DNA from: Roseibium alexandrii DFL-11
GTDB lineage: Bacteria; Pseudomonadota; Alphaproteobacteria; Rhizobiales; Stappiaceae
Direction: 5' to 3'
NCBI RefSeq assembly: GCF_000158095.2
Contig: NZ_CM011002.1
Location: forward strand, 4,687,703 to 4,751,702
DNA: 64,000 nucleotides
The notes beneath the pieces were generated by a model that was given only the letters and a program-made list of their open reading frames with translations, did not search any database and was not told where the DNA came from. The position numbers and the translations under genes are program-made. Shown here piece by piece: positions 27,506-36,731 of the stretch. The number at the start of each line of letters is the position of its first letter. Position 1 is the stretch's first letter.

Positions 27506-29052
27506 GCCTTCCTCTTGACTTGATGATGTTCGGGGCGCTGATCGCCTTTATTCTTTTGGGCTATCCGGTGGCCTTCACGATTGCCGGCGTTGCAACCGGC
27601 TTCGCGCTTCTTGGCTGGATGCTTGGGGACTTCAACATTCAGCTTATGGGCGCCATGGGTCAGCGGTTCTTTGGAGTTCTGACCAACCCTGTGCTCACCG
27701 CCATCCCACTGTTCGTGTTGATGGGGGTGATACTTGAAAAAAGCCGGATTGCCGAGGATCTTCTTGAAACGATGGGCCGACTGTTCGGCAAGATGAATGG
27801 CGGCCTTGGTGTCTCCGTCGTTCTGGTTGGCGCTCTGCTGGCCGCCTCGACCGGTATTGTCGGCGCAACGGTCGTTGCAATGGGTTTGATCGCCCTGCCG
27901 ACCATGTTGCGCAACGGGTATGATCCGAAATTGGCCTCCGGCATGGTTTGCACAGCCGGTACACTTGGTCAGATCATCCCGCCCTCGACCCTTTTGATCA
28001 TCCTTGCCGATGTCATGTCGAATGCCTTCCAGCAGGCGCAATATGCGCAAGGCAAGTTCACGATCGAAACCATCTCTGTTGGTCAGACCTTTGCCGCTGC
28101 GATGGTACCCGGACTTTTGCTCGTAGCAGTCTATTGCGTCTATATCATTGGTCGGGCGAAGCTTTTTCCGGGCGACGCTCCTGCAATGAAGGAGAGTGTT
28201 GAGCCACCAAGCGGCGTTGAAATCGCATCCGCAATCGTGCCGCCGATCCTACTAATTATTGCTGTCTTGGGCTCGATCCTTGGCGGTGTAGCATCTCCGA
28301 ATGAAGCCGCTTCTGTCGGCGCCGTTGGAGCTATCTTGCTGGCTGGCCGGCGGTTGGGCGTGCCGGTCAAACTCATCGTTCTGGCGACGTTTGCCTTGCT
28401 GGTACTTGCAGTTTCGGCTGCGGCCTTTCCCGTTCGCCTTCAAAGATCAGACGTGACGATTGGTGGCTATGTGCTTGCCGCGATCTATGCCGGGCTCGCC
28501 CTCTTTTCGCTGGGCGTCGTCCTCAAAATCTTGCGCGCGGCATTTGCCGACGGGCTTTTGAAGTCGTCATTGCTGTCGACCCTGACCGTAACATCGATGA
28601 TCTTTGCAACCATCCTGATGGCGAGCTTTTTCAGTCTGGTATTTGTCGGCCTGGGCGGGGAAGACCGGGTTCATGAGCTTTTGAAGGAAATGCCTGGCGG
28701 CGCCACGGGCGCGCTGATCTTCGCCATGCTGTTCGTCTTCGTGTTGGGCTTCTTCCTAGACTTTGTCGAGATCTCGGTGATCCTGCTGCCCGTCTTGATC
28801 CCGCCGCTCATCCTGATGGGTATTGATCCGATCTGGCTCACGGTTCTGATCGCAATCAATCTGCAAACGTCTTTCCTGACGCCGCCTTTCGGATTCTCGC
28901 TATTCTATCTGCGCGGCGCTGCGCCGAAGGAAATCACCACCGGACAGATCTATCGTGGTGTTGTTCCGTTTATCGGACTGCAAATCGCCGCTGTTGCGAT
29001 TCTTTGGATGTTCCCGATCATCGCGACCTGGCTGCCTCGCTGGCTCTATTAA
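27502..29052 (+). CDS. dctM: TRAP transporter large membrane subunit
   Basis: Large permease of 516 residues, about 80 longer than classical DctM. The first half has GYPVAFTIAGVATGFALLGWML, VGALLAASTGIVGATVVAMGLIALPTML and CTAGTLGQIIPPSTLLIILADV. A central insertion (about 275-345) adds hydrophobic helices (VKLIVLATFALLVLAVSAAAF, YVLAAIYAGLALFSLGVVLKIL). The second half ends with LDFVEISVILLPVLIPPLILMGIDPIWLTVLIAINLQTSFLTPPFGFSLFYLRG, typical of the family. The inserted helices fit the FcbT3-type large TRAP permeases, in keeping with the large receptor. Confidence 0.92.
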   Translation: MSLPLDLMMFGALIAFILLGYPVAFTIAGVATGFALLGWMLGDFNIQLMGAMGQRFFGVLTNPVLTAIPLFVLMGVILEKSRIAEDLLETMGRLFGKMNGGLGVSVVLVGALLAASTGIVGATVVAMGLIALPTMLRNGYDPKLASGMVCTAGTLGQIIPPSTLLIILADVMSNAFQQAQYAQGKFTIETISVGQTFAAAMVPGLLLVAVYCVYIIGRAKLFPGDAPAMKESVEPPSGVEIASAIVPPILLIIAVLGSILGGVASPNEAASVGAVGAILLAGRRLGVPVKLIVLATFALLVLAVSAAAFPVRLQRSDVTIGGYVLAAIYAGLALFSLGVVLKILRAAFADGLLKSSLLSTLTVTSMIFATILMASFFSLVFVGLGGEDRVHELLKEMPGGATGALIFAMLFVFVLGFFLDFVEISVILLPVLIPPLILMGIDPIWLTVLIAINLQTSFLTPPFGFSLFYLRGAAPKEITTGQIYRGVVPFIGLQIAAVAILWMFPIIATWLPRWLY

Positions 29053-29062
29053 AAATTCAAAG

Positions 29063-29088
29063 AAAAAACGGGCGGCCGAAACCGCCCG
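29063..29088 (-). terminator. Terminator for the aldo/keto reductase gene
   Basis: Seven-base stem CGGGCGG (29069-29075) with CCGCCCG (29082-29088), preceded on the plus strand by six A, which give a U-run on the minus strand (29068 down to 29063). It lies between dctM and the convergent reductase gene and could also slow plus-strand transcription. Confidence 0.82.
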
Positions 29089-29098
29089 GTGTCCGGAT

Positions 29099-30148
29099 CT
29101 ATTTCTTCCGCGAGGGGCCTTCGCGCTCAGACGAGGCCGCCCAAAGATTGATGTTGGCGTCTTTGGCTGTCGCATCGATTTCCTGAAGCTCGGCCTCAGT
29201 GAATTCGAGATTGTTAAGCGCGCCGACACAGTCAATCACTTGGGCTGCACGGCTTGCCCCAATCAGGGCTGTCGTGACGCGGCCGCCTCTCAAAACCCAG
29301 GCGAGTGCCATCTGCGCCAGTGTCTGCCCGCGCCGCTCGGCGATGGCGTTGAGTGTCCGGATGGTCGCAAGGTTCTCATCGCTGAGGAATTGGTCCTGCA
29401 GGGATTTGCCCTGCGTGGCCCGGCTGCCTTCAGGAATGTCCTTCAGATACTTGTTTGTCAGCATGCCTTGGGCGAGTGGGGAAAAGGCAATGGAACCAAT
29501 GCCGAGATCGTCCAAGGTGTCCAGAAGCCCGTCTTCTTCCACCCATCGGTTGATCATGGAATAGCTCGGCTGATGGATCAGACATGGAGTGCCGAGCTCC
29601 TTCAGGATTGCCGCTGCCTCTTGTGTCCGTTTGGTGTTGTAGGAGGAGATGCCGACATATAGCGCTCGTCCGGAGCGGACAATGTGGTCCAATGCCATCA
29701 TGGTTTCTTCCAATGGCGTGTCCGGGTCGAACCTGTGTGAATAGAAGATGTCGACATAGTCGAGACCCATGCGCTTAAGGGATTGGTCGCAGGACGCAAT
29801 CAGGTATTTTCGGCTGCCCCATTCGCCATAAGGCCCAGGCCACATGTCGTAGCCGGCCTTGGACGAAATGATCATCTCGTCCCGATACGGCGCAAAGTCG
29901 GTGCGCAGGAGTTCGCCGAATGCGCTTTCCGCGGAGCCCTTTGCCGGACCATAATTGTTGGCAAGGTCGAAGTGGGTGATGCCGAGATCAAAAGCGGTCC
30001 GCGCGATTTCCTGTTTGCGCTGGTGCGGGGTGTCATCGCCAAAATTGTGCCAAAGCCCCAGAGAAATGAGCGGCAGTTTCAATCCGGACCTACCACAGCG
30101 GCGGTAGTCCATGCTGGTGTAACGGTCGGGCGATGCGGTCCAGGTCAT
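29099..30148 (-). CDS. Aldo/keto reductase (MgrA/YghZ-like)
   Basis: NADPH-dependent aldo/keto reductase of 349 residues, TIM barrel, cytoplasmic. The N-terminus RYTSMDYRRCGRSGLKLPLISLGLWHNFGDDT closely matches the YghZ group, which reduces L-glyceraldehyde 3-phosphate and methylglyoxal. Catalytic tetrad: Asp and Tyr in THFDLANNYGPAKG, Lys in IISSKAGYDMW, His in DIFYSHRFD. The ATG at 30148 follows TGGAGACGCA. Twelve codons upstream are open but have no ribosome site. Single gene with its own terminator. It is not obviously tied to the neighbouring TRAP or sox genes. Confidence 0.9.
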   Translation of the reverse strand: MTWTASPDRYTSMDYRRCGRSGLKLPLISLGLWHNFGDDTPHQRKQEIARTAFDLGITHFDLANNYGPAKGSAESAFGELLRTDFAPYRDEMIISSKAGYDMWPGPYGEWGSRKYLIASCDQSLKRMGLDYVDIFYSHRFDPDTPLEETMMALDHIVRSGRALYVGISSYNTKRTQEAAAILKELGTPCLIHQPSYSMINRWVEEDGLLDTLDDLGIGSIAFSPLAQGMLTNKYLKDIPEGSRATQGKSLQDQFLSDENLATIRTLNAIAERRGQTLAQMALAWVLRGGRVTTALIGASRAAQVIDCVGALNNLEFTEAELQEIDATAKDANINLWAASSEREGPSRKK

Positions 30149-30261
30149 TGCGTCTCCATTTGGCTGGTTTTTTCCAAGCAACACTGTTTCGGAATGTCGA
30201 TGGAGGGGGACGCTGTCTTCGCACTAAAGGCAGGTGATGTGAAGTATGGACTGAAGTGCTG

Positions 30262-30300
30262 ATGAAAAAGAGGCTTGCGGCAGGCTGCGCTGCCGCAAGC
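30262..30300 (-). terminator. Terminator of the sox operon
   Basis: Perfect 11-base stem GCTTGCGGCAG (30273-30283) with CTGCCGCAAGC (30290-30300) and a six-base loop, followed on the minus strand by CCTCTTTTTC, with five U in a row. It lies 15 bases past the soxF stop. Confidence 0.9.
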
Positions 30301-30315
30301 AAGGTGGGGGAGGAA

Positions 30316-31593
30316 TTAGGCGCCGAACATGTCGGTGGTGATGCCTTTGTACCAGCCGATCGACTCTTCATAGGTCGCTTGACGGAGACCTGCATCTTCA
30401 CCGGTCTGGCTGATGAATTTCGAGGTGGACGCGATTTTTTCTTCTGCCGGGGCATATTGTGCGCCGACTTTTACGCCGTCGTTGGTCTCGATCAGGCTCC
30501 AGCAGGTATTGGAGTATTTTGCCGGGAAAACACGGGACCCGGTGAGGTCACCGCGAATGGTCATGGCTGCCACCTTGGCCTGGCTGTTCGCCGAGAAGCC
30601 GGACTTTGGCATGTCGCCGGCGATGCAGGCATCTCCGATAACAAAGATGGAATCGTCTTCCTTGGAGCGCATGGATGCCGGATCAATGGCACAGAACCCG
30701 CTGTCATTGGCAAGTGCGGCCTTGGAAGCGATCATGCCCGCCTTTTGCGCCGGGATGACGTTCACCAAATCGCCCTGGAAGGTGTCCAGGTCCGTTTCGA
30801 CCTCCCCGGTTGACGCATCGACCTTGACGATGCCGCCATGCACATCCGGTCCATACCATTCGATCATGCCGGGATAGTGCTTGTCCCAGCCTTCCTGGAA
30901 AAGCGCCTGTTTGGAGAACTTCGGCTTGGGATCAATGATGACGATCTTGCTGTCGTTCAGCCCCTTGGATTTAAGAATATGCGCCATCATCGACACGCGC
31001 TCATACGGTCCCGGTGGGCACCGATACGGGTTCGGCGGGGCCACCATCACGATTTGCTGGCCGTTTTCGATAGCATCCAGTTTGGCTTTCAGAAGCTGGG
31101 TCTGAGGACCAGCCTTCCAGGAATGCGGCATGATTTCAGCCGCTTCTTCTGAATAGCCAGGCACACTGTCGTAGATGAGATCAATGCCCGGGGACACGAC
31201 CAGTCGGTCATAGGGCACTTTGGAACCGTCCGCCATAACGACCATCTTGGCATCCCGATCAACCGCATCTGCCATGCCGTTTACAACCGTGATGCCGTAG
31301 TTCGAAGCAAGTGTGTCGTAGCCGTGCGTTATGGAGTCGAAGTCGCGGAAACCGCCGAGATATAGGTTGGAAAAGAAGCAGGTGGTGTAGGCCGGGTTGG
31401 CTTCGATCAGAGTGACGTCAAGATCCTCACCGGCATCCTTGGCCATGTACCGGGCGGCCGTTGCGCCTCCGGCGCCGCCGCCGATAACGACGGCTTTCGG
31501 TTTCCCTTGCGCCCGGGCGTAGTACGGCAGGGCCAGGGATGTCGCCCCAGCGCCAACCAGAAGCCCAAAACTACGGCGTGTGAGATTTGGCAT
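30316..31593 (-). CDS. soxF: Sulfide dehydrogenase flavoprotein SoxF (FccB-like)
   Basis: Periplasmic FAD protein of 425 residues that oxidises sulfide with the SoxE cytochrome. Twin-arginine leader NLTRRSFGLLVGAGATSLALPYYARA, FAD loop VVIGGGAGGATAAR at 35-48, and the redox cysteine pair expected in FccB proteins: Cys192 in NPYRCPPGPYE and Cys364 in YSNTCWSL. The C-terminal domain with Trp/Tyr-rich tail (ESIGWYKGITTDMFG) matches FccB/SoxF. The ATG at 31593 follows GGGAGGAAATGAC. Last gene of soxXYZABCDEF. Confidence 0.92.
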   Translation of the reverse strand: MPNLTRRSFGLLVGAGATSLALPYYARAQGKPKAVVIGGGAGGATAARYMAKDAGEDLDVTLIEANPAYTTCFFSNLYLGGFRDFDSITHGYDTLASNYGITVVNGMADAVDRDAKMVVMADGSKVPYDRLVVSPGIDLIYDSVPGYSEEAAEIMPHSWKAGPQTQLLKAKLDAIENGQQIVMVAPPNPYRCPPGPYERVSMMAHILKSKGLNDSKIVIIDPKPKFSKQALFQEGWDKHYPGMIEWYGPDVHGGIVKVDASTGEVETDLDTFQGDLVNVIPAQKAGMIASKAALANDSGFCAIDPASMRSKEDDSIFVIGDACIAGDMPKSGFSANSQAKVAAMTIRGDLTGSRVFPAKYSNTCWSLIETNDGVKVGAQYAPAEEKIASTSKFISQTGEDAGLRQATYEESIGWYKGITTDMFGA

Positions 31594-31641
31594 GTCATTT
31601 CCTCCCAAGTAAGCAGTTTGGCCTCTGCTATTGACTAAACC

Positions 31642-32403
31642 TCATTGCGGGTCGATGGACCCGAAATAGGCGGCCAAGGCTGCGATTTCCTCGTTGCCGA
31701 GGTTGACTGTCATGTTCTGCATGACCTGATGACTGCGGACATTTGTCTTGTACTCAAAGAGCGCCCGGATGAATGGTTTCTTAGGCCAGCCGATAATGGA
31801 CGGGATGCCATCGGCCCGGCCGGAGACCTGATGACAGGTGACACATTCACTAGAAAGATATTCGCCATAGGCCATGTCGCCGTTGATCTGCATGGCAACA
31901 GCACCCATTTCCGGCGTAACAGTTTCCAGCTCTGGTTTTGACGCCGGCTCAGCTTTGGAAAGCTCTCTCAAGTAGGCGATAATGTGTGTGCGATCCTGAC
32001 GGCCCGGCATGCCGCGATAGGACATACGGGTTCCGGGCACATATTCACGCGGCTTCTCGAGATAAAGGTCCAACGAGAACTCGTTCCAGACCATGCCTTC
32101 ACTGCCGAGTTTCTTCATCGCACTGGAATACTTGAACCCTTCCAGGGTTCCGGCCGGGCGTTCAAAAAGCCCGTCGAGATGAGGGCCAACGCCATTTCGC
32201 GCGTTGGTTCCAACCTGGTGGCATGCCTTGCAGGCTCTAAAGAGCTTTTCACCTTTTATTGGATCGCCGTCCGATGCCATGGCCGGCGCCGCCAATAAAA
32301 GCATTGCGCCTGCGATCCAGATCGTTGCCTGTGTCCATGCCGCATGTTTCCAATCTGGAGAGCCGGCACAAAACCCTGCGGTGTTTTTCTGCGTCTGGTC
32401 CAT
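31642..32403 (-). CDS. soxE: Diheme cytochrome c SoxE
   Basis: Periplasmic diheme cytochrome of 253 residues, the electron acceptor of SoxF. Heme sites are CKACH (58-62) and CVTCH (187-191). Met in VPGTRMSYRGMP probably ligates heme 1. The first domain resembles class I cytochrome c2, and the second is a smaller domain. An N-terminal hydrophobic segment (about 23-42) follows a 20-residue polar leader, so the true start may be later or the segment may be a membrane anchor. Between soxD and soxF, 28 and 48 bases away. Confidence 0.9.
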   Translation of the reverse strand: MDQTQKNTAGFCAGSPDWKHAAWTQATIWIAGAMLLLAAPAMASDGDPIKGEKLFRACKACHQVGTNARNGVGPHLDGLFERPAGTLEGFKYSSAMKKLGSEGMVWNEFSLDLYLEKPREYVPGTRMSYRGMPGRQDRTHIIAYLRELSKAEPASKPELETVTPEMGAVAMQINGDMAYGEYLSSECVTCHQVSGRADGIPSIIGWPKKPFIRALFEYKTNVRSHQVMQNMTVNLGNEEIAALAAYFGSIDPQ

Positions 32404-32431
32404 GCCGGTTCCTCCCGTGACCCGGTATGTA

Positions 32432-33541
32432 TCAGTCTACAGCGCCAACACCGGCGTTGTCATCGCCGCCGTCGTCCGGCGTCACATCCAGAATGCGCGC
32501 CCGCATGGTGATCTCCACAGGACCGGGCTTGCAGTCGGTCATGCACGGTTCGCCTTTCTCTGCGTAATGCACTTCTTCGGCCCGGTCGTCCGCAATGAAG
32601 TTCTCCTCATTGGGCAGGCGGATATCGAGGAAGTTGTCCTTGGAGAGTTCGAACTCCTCATCATCCACCAGGTCGTTCAGATAAAGCAGATACGCGGTGA
32701 TGGCGTAGACCTCGTCGTCGGACAAGGACCTAGCATTGCCAAAAGGCATGGCCCGGCGGACATAGTCATAGACTGTCGACAAGTAGGGCCAGTAGGAACC
32801 GATTGTCTTTTCCGGGCGATCGTCGGTCAGGGTGTCATGGCCACCTGCGAGAACCGGCCAGCGGTCCACCGCCTCGCCAAAATCACCGTGACACATGGCG
32901 CAATTGTCCGTGTAAAGAACTTCACCGTCGGCTACGGTCCCTGAGCCTTCTGGAAGGCCTTGTCCATCTGGCCGGATATCAATGTCCCACGAAGCCACTT
33001 CTTCAGCCAAAGCAACACGGCCGAGGCCAAAGACGCCACCGTCTCGTGTGTTCGAGACAGCGGCGGCAACGGGTTCGGTTGCTGCAGGAGCCGCAGTGAC
33101 TTGAGTTCCGTTATCTTGTGAAGGCGCTTCAGATTGTTCTGAGCCGCCGTCTGCATTTTCAGAGTAAGTCGCCAAGTAAGCCAGAATGTTGTCCAGATCC
33201 GCATCCTTGCGGAGCCCCGCAAAGGCCATCTTGGTGCCTTTGATCATGGCTTTCGGTTTGACCAGATAGGTTCGGGTGGTTTCCATGTCCCAAACCAATC
33301 CATCCTCTCCCGCCTTGACCATGGCGTTCGAGTACTTGTAGCCATCGATCTCGCCAGCAGAGCGCCCAAACAGGTCATTCAAATGCGGACCAACCTTGTT
33401 TTTGGCCCCGTCACCGACTGCATGGCAGGCTTGGCATTTCTTGAAAACCTTCTCGCCCTTTGCCGCATCGCCTGCGGTTGCAGTTGATGCAAGTGCGACG
33501 AGAACGGTGCCGAGCGAAAGCGCTTTAAGAGACTTCAACAT
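32432..33541 (-). CDS. soxD: Sulfane dehydrogenase cytochrome SoxD
   Basis: Diheme cytochrome c subunit of Sox(CD)2, which removes six electrons from the SoxY-bound sulfane. It has 369 residues with a signal peptide ending near STATA. Heme sites are CQACH (36-40, cytochrome c2-like domain) and CAMCH (214-218), with an Ala/Pro/Thr-rich linker at about 130-165 between the two domains. The ATG at 33541 lies inside the end of soxC (17-base overlap) and gives a proper leader. The longer frame to 33661 lies wholly in soxC and is rejected. A C-terminal Cys pair (PCMTDCKPG) is also present. Confidence 0.92.
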   Translation of the reverse strand: MLKSLKALSLGTVLVALASTATAGDAAKGEKVFKKCQACHAVGDGAKNKVGPHLNDLFGRSAGEIDGYKYSNAMVKAGEDGLVWDMETTRTYLVKPKAMIKGTKMAFAGLRKDADLDNILAYLATYSENADGGSEQSEAPSQDNGTQVTAAPAATEPVAAAVSNTRDGGVFGLGRVALAEEVASWDIDIRPDGQGLPEGSGTVADGEVLYTDNCAMCHGDFGEAVDRWPVLAGGHDTLTDDRPEKTIGSYWPYLSTVYDYVRRAMPFGNARSLSDDEVYAITAYLLYLNDLVDDEEFELSKDNFLDIRLPNEENFIADDRAEEVHYAEKGEPCMTDCKPGPVEITMRARILDVTPDDGGDDNAGVGAVD

Positions 33542-34808
33542 TTTCAACCGCCCCGTTCTTTTGGACATACCAGGTCTGAATGCCGTTGTTGTGATAGATG
33601 GAGTTTTCGCCTCGGGCGGCCCGCAGCTCGTTCTTGGTTGGTTGGTAAAACCCGTGTTCATCCATTGCGCGGGACTGGATCAGCATTTCCGATCCGTCCC
33701 AATCAATGTCGAGGTAGAAGCGGTGCAGAGATTTCGACAGGCTTGGCCCGTCAATCCGCGCCGTCTTCCAGTTCCGGCCGCCGTCCAGAGATACGTCCAC
33801 ACGGGTGATGCGGCCGTTGCCGGACCAGGCGAGGCCTGAAATCACCATCGGACCTTTGCCGTGGGAAACCGGCATTTGCGGGCTTGGGCTGGTGATGACG
33901 GACTTCGGATCCATCACCCAGGTAAAGCGCCTAGCTTTTCCTGTTTCCAGGAGATCTGTGTATTTAGACGTTTCCTCGCGGTGGTGCCATGGCTGATCGC
34001 CGACTTCCAGGCGGCGCAGCCATTTGACCCACATGTTGCCTTCCCAGCCTGGAACCACGAGACGCAGCGGGTAGCCCTGTTCAGCGCGCAGGGCTTCGCC
34101 GTTCATTTTCCAGGCGACCAGGCAGTCATCCAGCGCCTTTTCCATCGGGATGGAGCGGGTCATGTGGGCGGCGTCTGCGCCTTCCGGAAGCACCCATTTG
34201 CCGTTGGTCTTGACGCCTGCTTCTTCCAGAAGTGTTTTCAGTTTCACGCCGGTGTACATCACGTTGTGCACCATGCCATGGGTGAACTGGCAGCCGTTCA
34301 GCTGAGACCCGCGCCATTCCATGCCGCCATTGGCCGCGCATTCCAGGAAGTAGACGTGGTTTTCGCGCGGGAAGCGCTTGAGGTCTTCCATGGTGAAGAC
34401 CAGAGGTGTGTCGACCAAGCCGTTGATCATCAGACGGTGATCCTGCGGCCGGATCTGCGCGACGCCGCCATGGTGGCGCTCAAAACACAGCCCGTTCGGC
34501 GTGATGATCCCGTCGAGTTCATGGAGTGGCGTGAAATTGATTGAGGCGACGGCATCAGCAGTCAGCCAGGGCACGTTGCGCCGGACGACTTCCGATTCAA
34601 ATTCCGATGGCAGACCGTACGGTGCTGCATCGACGCCGTCGCCGAGATACCGGTTCCAGTCCTGAATTTCCGTGATCAGCGGGTCACCTGCTGCGCGTGC
34701 TGCACCTGCAGCTCCGGCGACACCTGCGGCAACACCGCTTGTGAGGCCGGCCTTGAGAAGGGACCGCCGAGAGAGGGAGGGAGTGCCCTTGTCCTTTGTC
34801 TCAGTCAT
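33525..34808 (-). CDS. soxC: Sulfane dehydrogenase molybdenum subunit SoxC
   Basis: Sulfite-oxidase-fold molybdoprotein of 427 residues. Tat leader (SLSRRSLLKAGLTSGVAAGVAGAAGAARAAG), pterin-domain segment FERHHGG, and the molybdenum-ligand Cys157 in VYFLECAANGG. Dimerisation domain in the C-terminal third (SPSPQMPVSHGKGPMVISGLAWSGNGRITRVDVSLDGG). SoxC with SoxD raises the electron yield of thiosulfate oxidation from two to eight and avoids sulfur globule build-up. Overlaps soxD. 27 bases after soxB. Confidence 0.94.
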   Translation of the reverse strand: MTETKDKGTPSLSRRSLLKAGLTSGVAAGVAGAAGAARAAGDPLITEIQDWNRYLGDGVDAAPYGLPSEFESEVVRRNVPWLTADAVASINFTPLHELDGIITPNGLCFERHHGGVAQIRPQDHRLMINGLVDTPLVFTMEDLKRFPRENHVYFLECAANGGMEWRGSQLNGCQFTHGMVHNVMYTGVKLKTLLEEAGVKTNGKWVLPEGADAAHMTRSIPMEKALDDCLVAWKMNGEALRAEQGYPLRLVVPGWEGNMWVKWLRRLEVGDQPWHHREETSKYTDLLETGKARRFTWVMDPKSVITSPSPQMPVSHGKGPMVISGLAWSGNGRITRVDVSLDGGRNWKTARIDGPSLSKSLHRFYLDIDWDGSEMLIQSRAMDEHGFYQPTKNELRAARGENSIYHNNGIQTWYVQKNGAVENVEVS

Positions 34809-34835
34809 GTTTCTGTCCTCAGGTCTTAAACAAAT

Positions 34836-36533
34836 TTAGACACCGATCACCTTCACGGACTCATTGTCCGGAAGCTTCACGGTCGGATTTTTGGTGATGT
34901 GGTTTTCAACGACGTCCCAGATTGCCGGGCCCTCGGTATCTTCATTGACCGAAGCCCAGCCGGCAACGACGTAGTCTTTCGCCGGGTCGATCGGCTCGCC
35001 GGTTGCCAGAAGCGTCATGCCGGAGATGCGTTCGCCGATCTCCATCTTGGGATCGATTGTGTAGCCCATACCGCCAACGCGGACCATGTCACCGCCTTGT
35101 TGGTAATACGGGTCCTTGTTGAAGAGGTTGTCGCCAACGTCTTCGAGAATGTCTTTCAGCATCTGGCCGTTCATGGTGGAGCGATAAGCGGCCGGATAGG
35201 TCATGGCACAGGCGTTGTGGAGGTCTTCAAAGGTTATGTCTTGACCGGGCAGGAGGCTGGTGCCCCAGCGGAAGCCGGGGGACAGTGCAATCTGGGCGTC
35301 GCGTTCCTCTAGAAGCGCCTGACAAATCAGGTCATCGAAGGTTCCGTTGAAGTTACCGCGCCGGTAAAGGAGGCTTTCGGTCTTGCCGAGAACCCGCGAG
35401 AGATCTGCCTCGTAGGGCGCGCGTACCTCGTCGATAAGCGCTGCCATCTCAGCATCGGGAGTGATCACATCGGAGAAGATTGGGATCAGACGGTAATTGT
35501 ATCCGACGACTGCGCCATCTTTGACATCCAGATCGACGCGGGAGACAAACTTGCCGTTGGAACCTGACGCGATAACCAATGTGTCATTCACAATCACGGG
35601 CTCGGGCAAGGCGTCGTGGGTGTGTCCGGTCAGGATGACATCAATGCCACTGACATTTGAAGCAAGTTTCCGGTCAACGTCAAAACCGTTGTGAGAGAGA
35701 AGGACAATAACCTCAGCCCCTTCGCCGCGGGCCTCCTCGACATGCTTGACGATGTCTTCTTCGCGGATGCCGAAGGACCAGCCCGGTATCATCCAGCGAG
35801 GATTGGCGATCGGCGTGTAGGGGAAGGCCTGACCGATGACCGCAACTTTGGAGCCGCCGCGTTCGAACATTTTCCAGGCTTCGAACGCCGGCTCGTCCCA
35901 TTCATTGTCGTAAATGTTGGAACCAAGGAACGCGAAAGGAAGGTCGTCGATGATCTCCTGAACCCGGTCCTCGCCGTAGGTGAATTCCCAGTGGCCGGTC
36001 ATGGCATCCGGTTTCAACGCGTTCATGACCGTGACCATGTCCTGGCCAAGCGTTTGATTTGAGGTGTAGCTGCCCTGCCAGGTGTCGCCCCCGTCCAGCA
36101 GCAGGACGTTGTCATCGCCGCGCTCGGCGCGGATGCGCTTGATCACGGTCGCAACCCGGTCCATGCCTCCCATCTTGCCGTAGGATTTGGCGAGGGCTGA
36201 GAAGTCTTCGGACGTGAGCGCGTAGGCATCCGGTGACCCGGCTTCGATGTTGTAGAGCTTCAGGAAATCCGCTCCGGTCACATGAGGCGGTTTGCCGGTG
36301 ACATCACCTATGCCGAGATTGATAGAAGGCTCGCGGAAATAGATCGGCTTCAACTGGGCATGAATGTCGGTAATATGGATAAGGGTCAAGGACCCCGACG
36401 GCTCCATTGCAAGAAGCTGATCTTCACTCAACGCCTGTTGCGCCATCAACCGAGACCAGGATCCGGCCATGCCGGAACCGATCAGTGCGCTGGTTGCTGT
36501 CGCCGCCATCAAGAACTCGCGCCTTGAAAACAT
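34836..36533 (-). CDS. soxB: Thiosulfohydrolase SoxB
   Basis: Periplasmic dimanganese hydrolase of 565 residues that releases sulfate from the SoxY-bound thiosulfonate. Tat leader FSRREFLMAATATSALIGSGMAGSWS. Metal and catalytic segments of the 5'-nucleotidase superfamily: HITDIHAQLKP, LLDGGDTWQGS, MTGHWEFTYG (the SoxB form of the NHE motif), VLLSHNGFDVDRKLA and VILTGHTHDALPEP. The gap of 198 bases to soxA is large for this operon and holds a stem-loop at 36691-36712, so the message may be processed there or have an internal promoter. Confidence 0.96.
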   Translation of the reverse strand: MFSRREFLMAATATSALIGSGMAGSWSRLMAQQALSEDQLLAMEPSGSLTLIHITDIHAQLKPIYFREPSINLGIGDVTGKPPHVTGADFLKLYNIEAGSPDAYALTSEDFSALAKSYGKMGGMDRVATVIKRIRAERGDDNVLLLDGGDTWQGSYTSNQTLGQDMVTVMNALKPDAMTGHWEFTYGEDRVQEIIDDLPFAFLGSNIYDNEWDEPAFEAWKMFERGGSKVAVIGQAFPYTPIANPRWMIPGWSFGIREEDIVKHVEEARGEGAEVIVLLSHNGFDVDRKLASNVSGIDVILTGHTHDALPEPVIVNDTLVIASGSNGKFVSRVDLDVKDGAVVGYNYRLIPIFSDVITPDAEMAALIDEVRAPYEADLSRVLGKTESLLYRRGNFNGTFDDLICQALLEERDAQIALSPGFRWGTSLLPGQDITFEDLHNACAMTYPAAYRSTMNGQMLKDILEDVGDNLFNKDPYYQQGGDMVRVGGMGYTIDPKMEIGERISGMTLLATGEPIDPAKDYVVAGWASVNEDTEGPAIWDVVENHITKNPTVKLPDNESVKVIGV

Positions 36534-36690
36534 TCAATTACTCCCAAATTCGGCAGAGGCCGGAGCCTCCGAATAGCCAATGGCCAAAGGCAGAGTTATT
36601 CCGTTGGCACGTAAAAACTTACGCACCTTGATCGTATTATCGACCGGTGTTGGTTTGGTCAGTCACCGGCGCTTTGGCCGGAGTGCTCGG

Positions 36691-36712
36691 AAGCGGCGGT
36701 TTGCCACCGCTC
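36691..36712 (-). other. Stem-loop in the soxA-soxB gap
   Basis: On the minus strand, GAGCGGTGG (36712-36704) can pair with CCGCCGCTT (36699-36691) through two G-U pairs, with a four-base CAAA loop. No U-run follows. It is the only long non-coding gap inside soxXYZABCDEF apart from that between soxY and soxZ. Confidence 0.45.
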
Positions 36713-36731
36713 CCAAATTGTCAGGTCCGCA

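Noticed and set aside
33542..33661. Longer N-terminus for SoxD
   Set aside because: The added 40 residues lie wholly within soxC and remove the signal peptide from the N-terminus.
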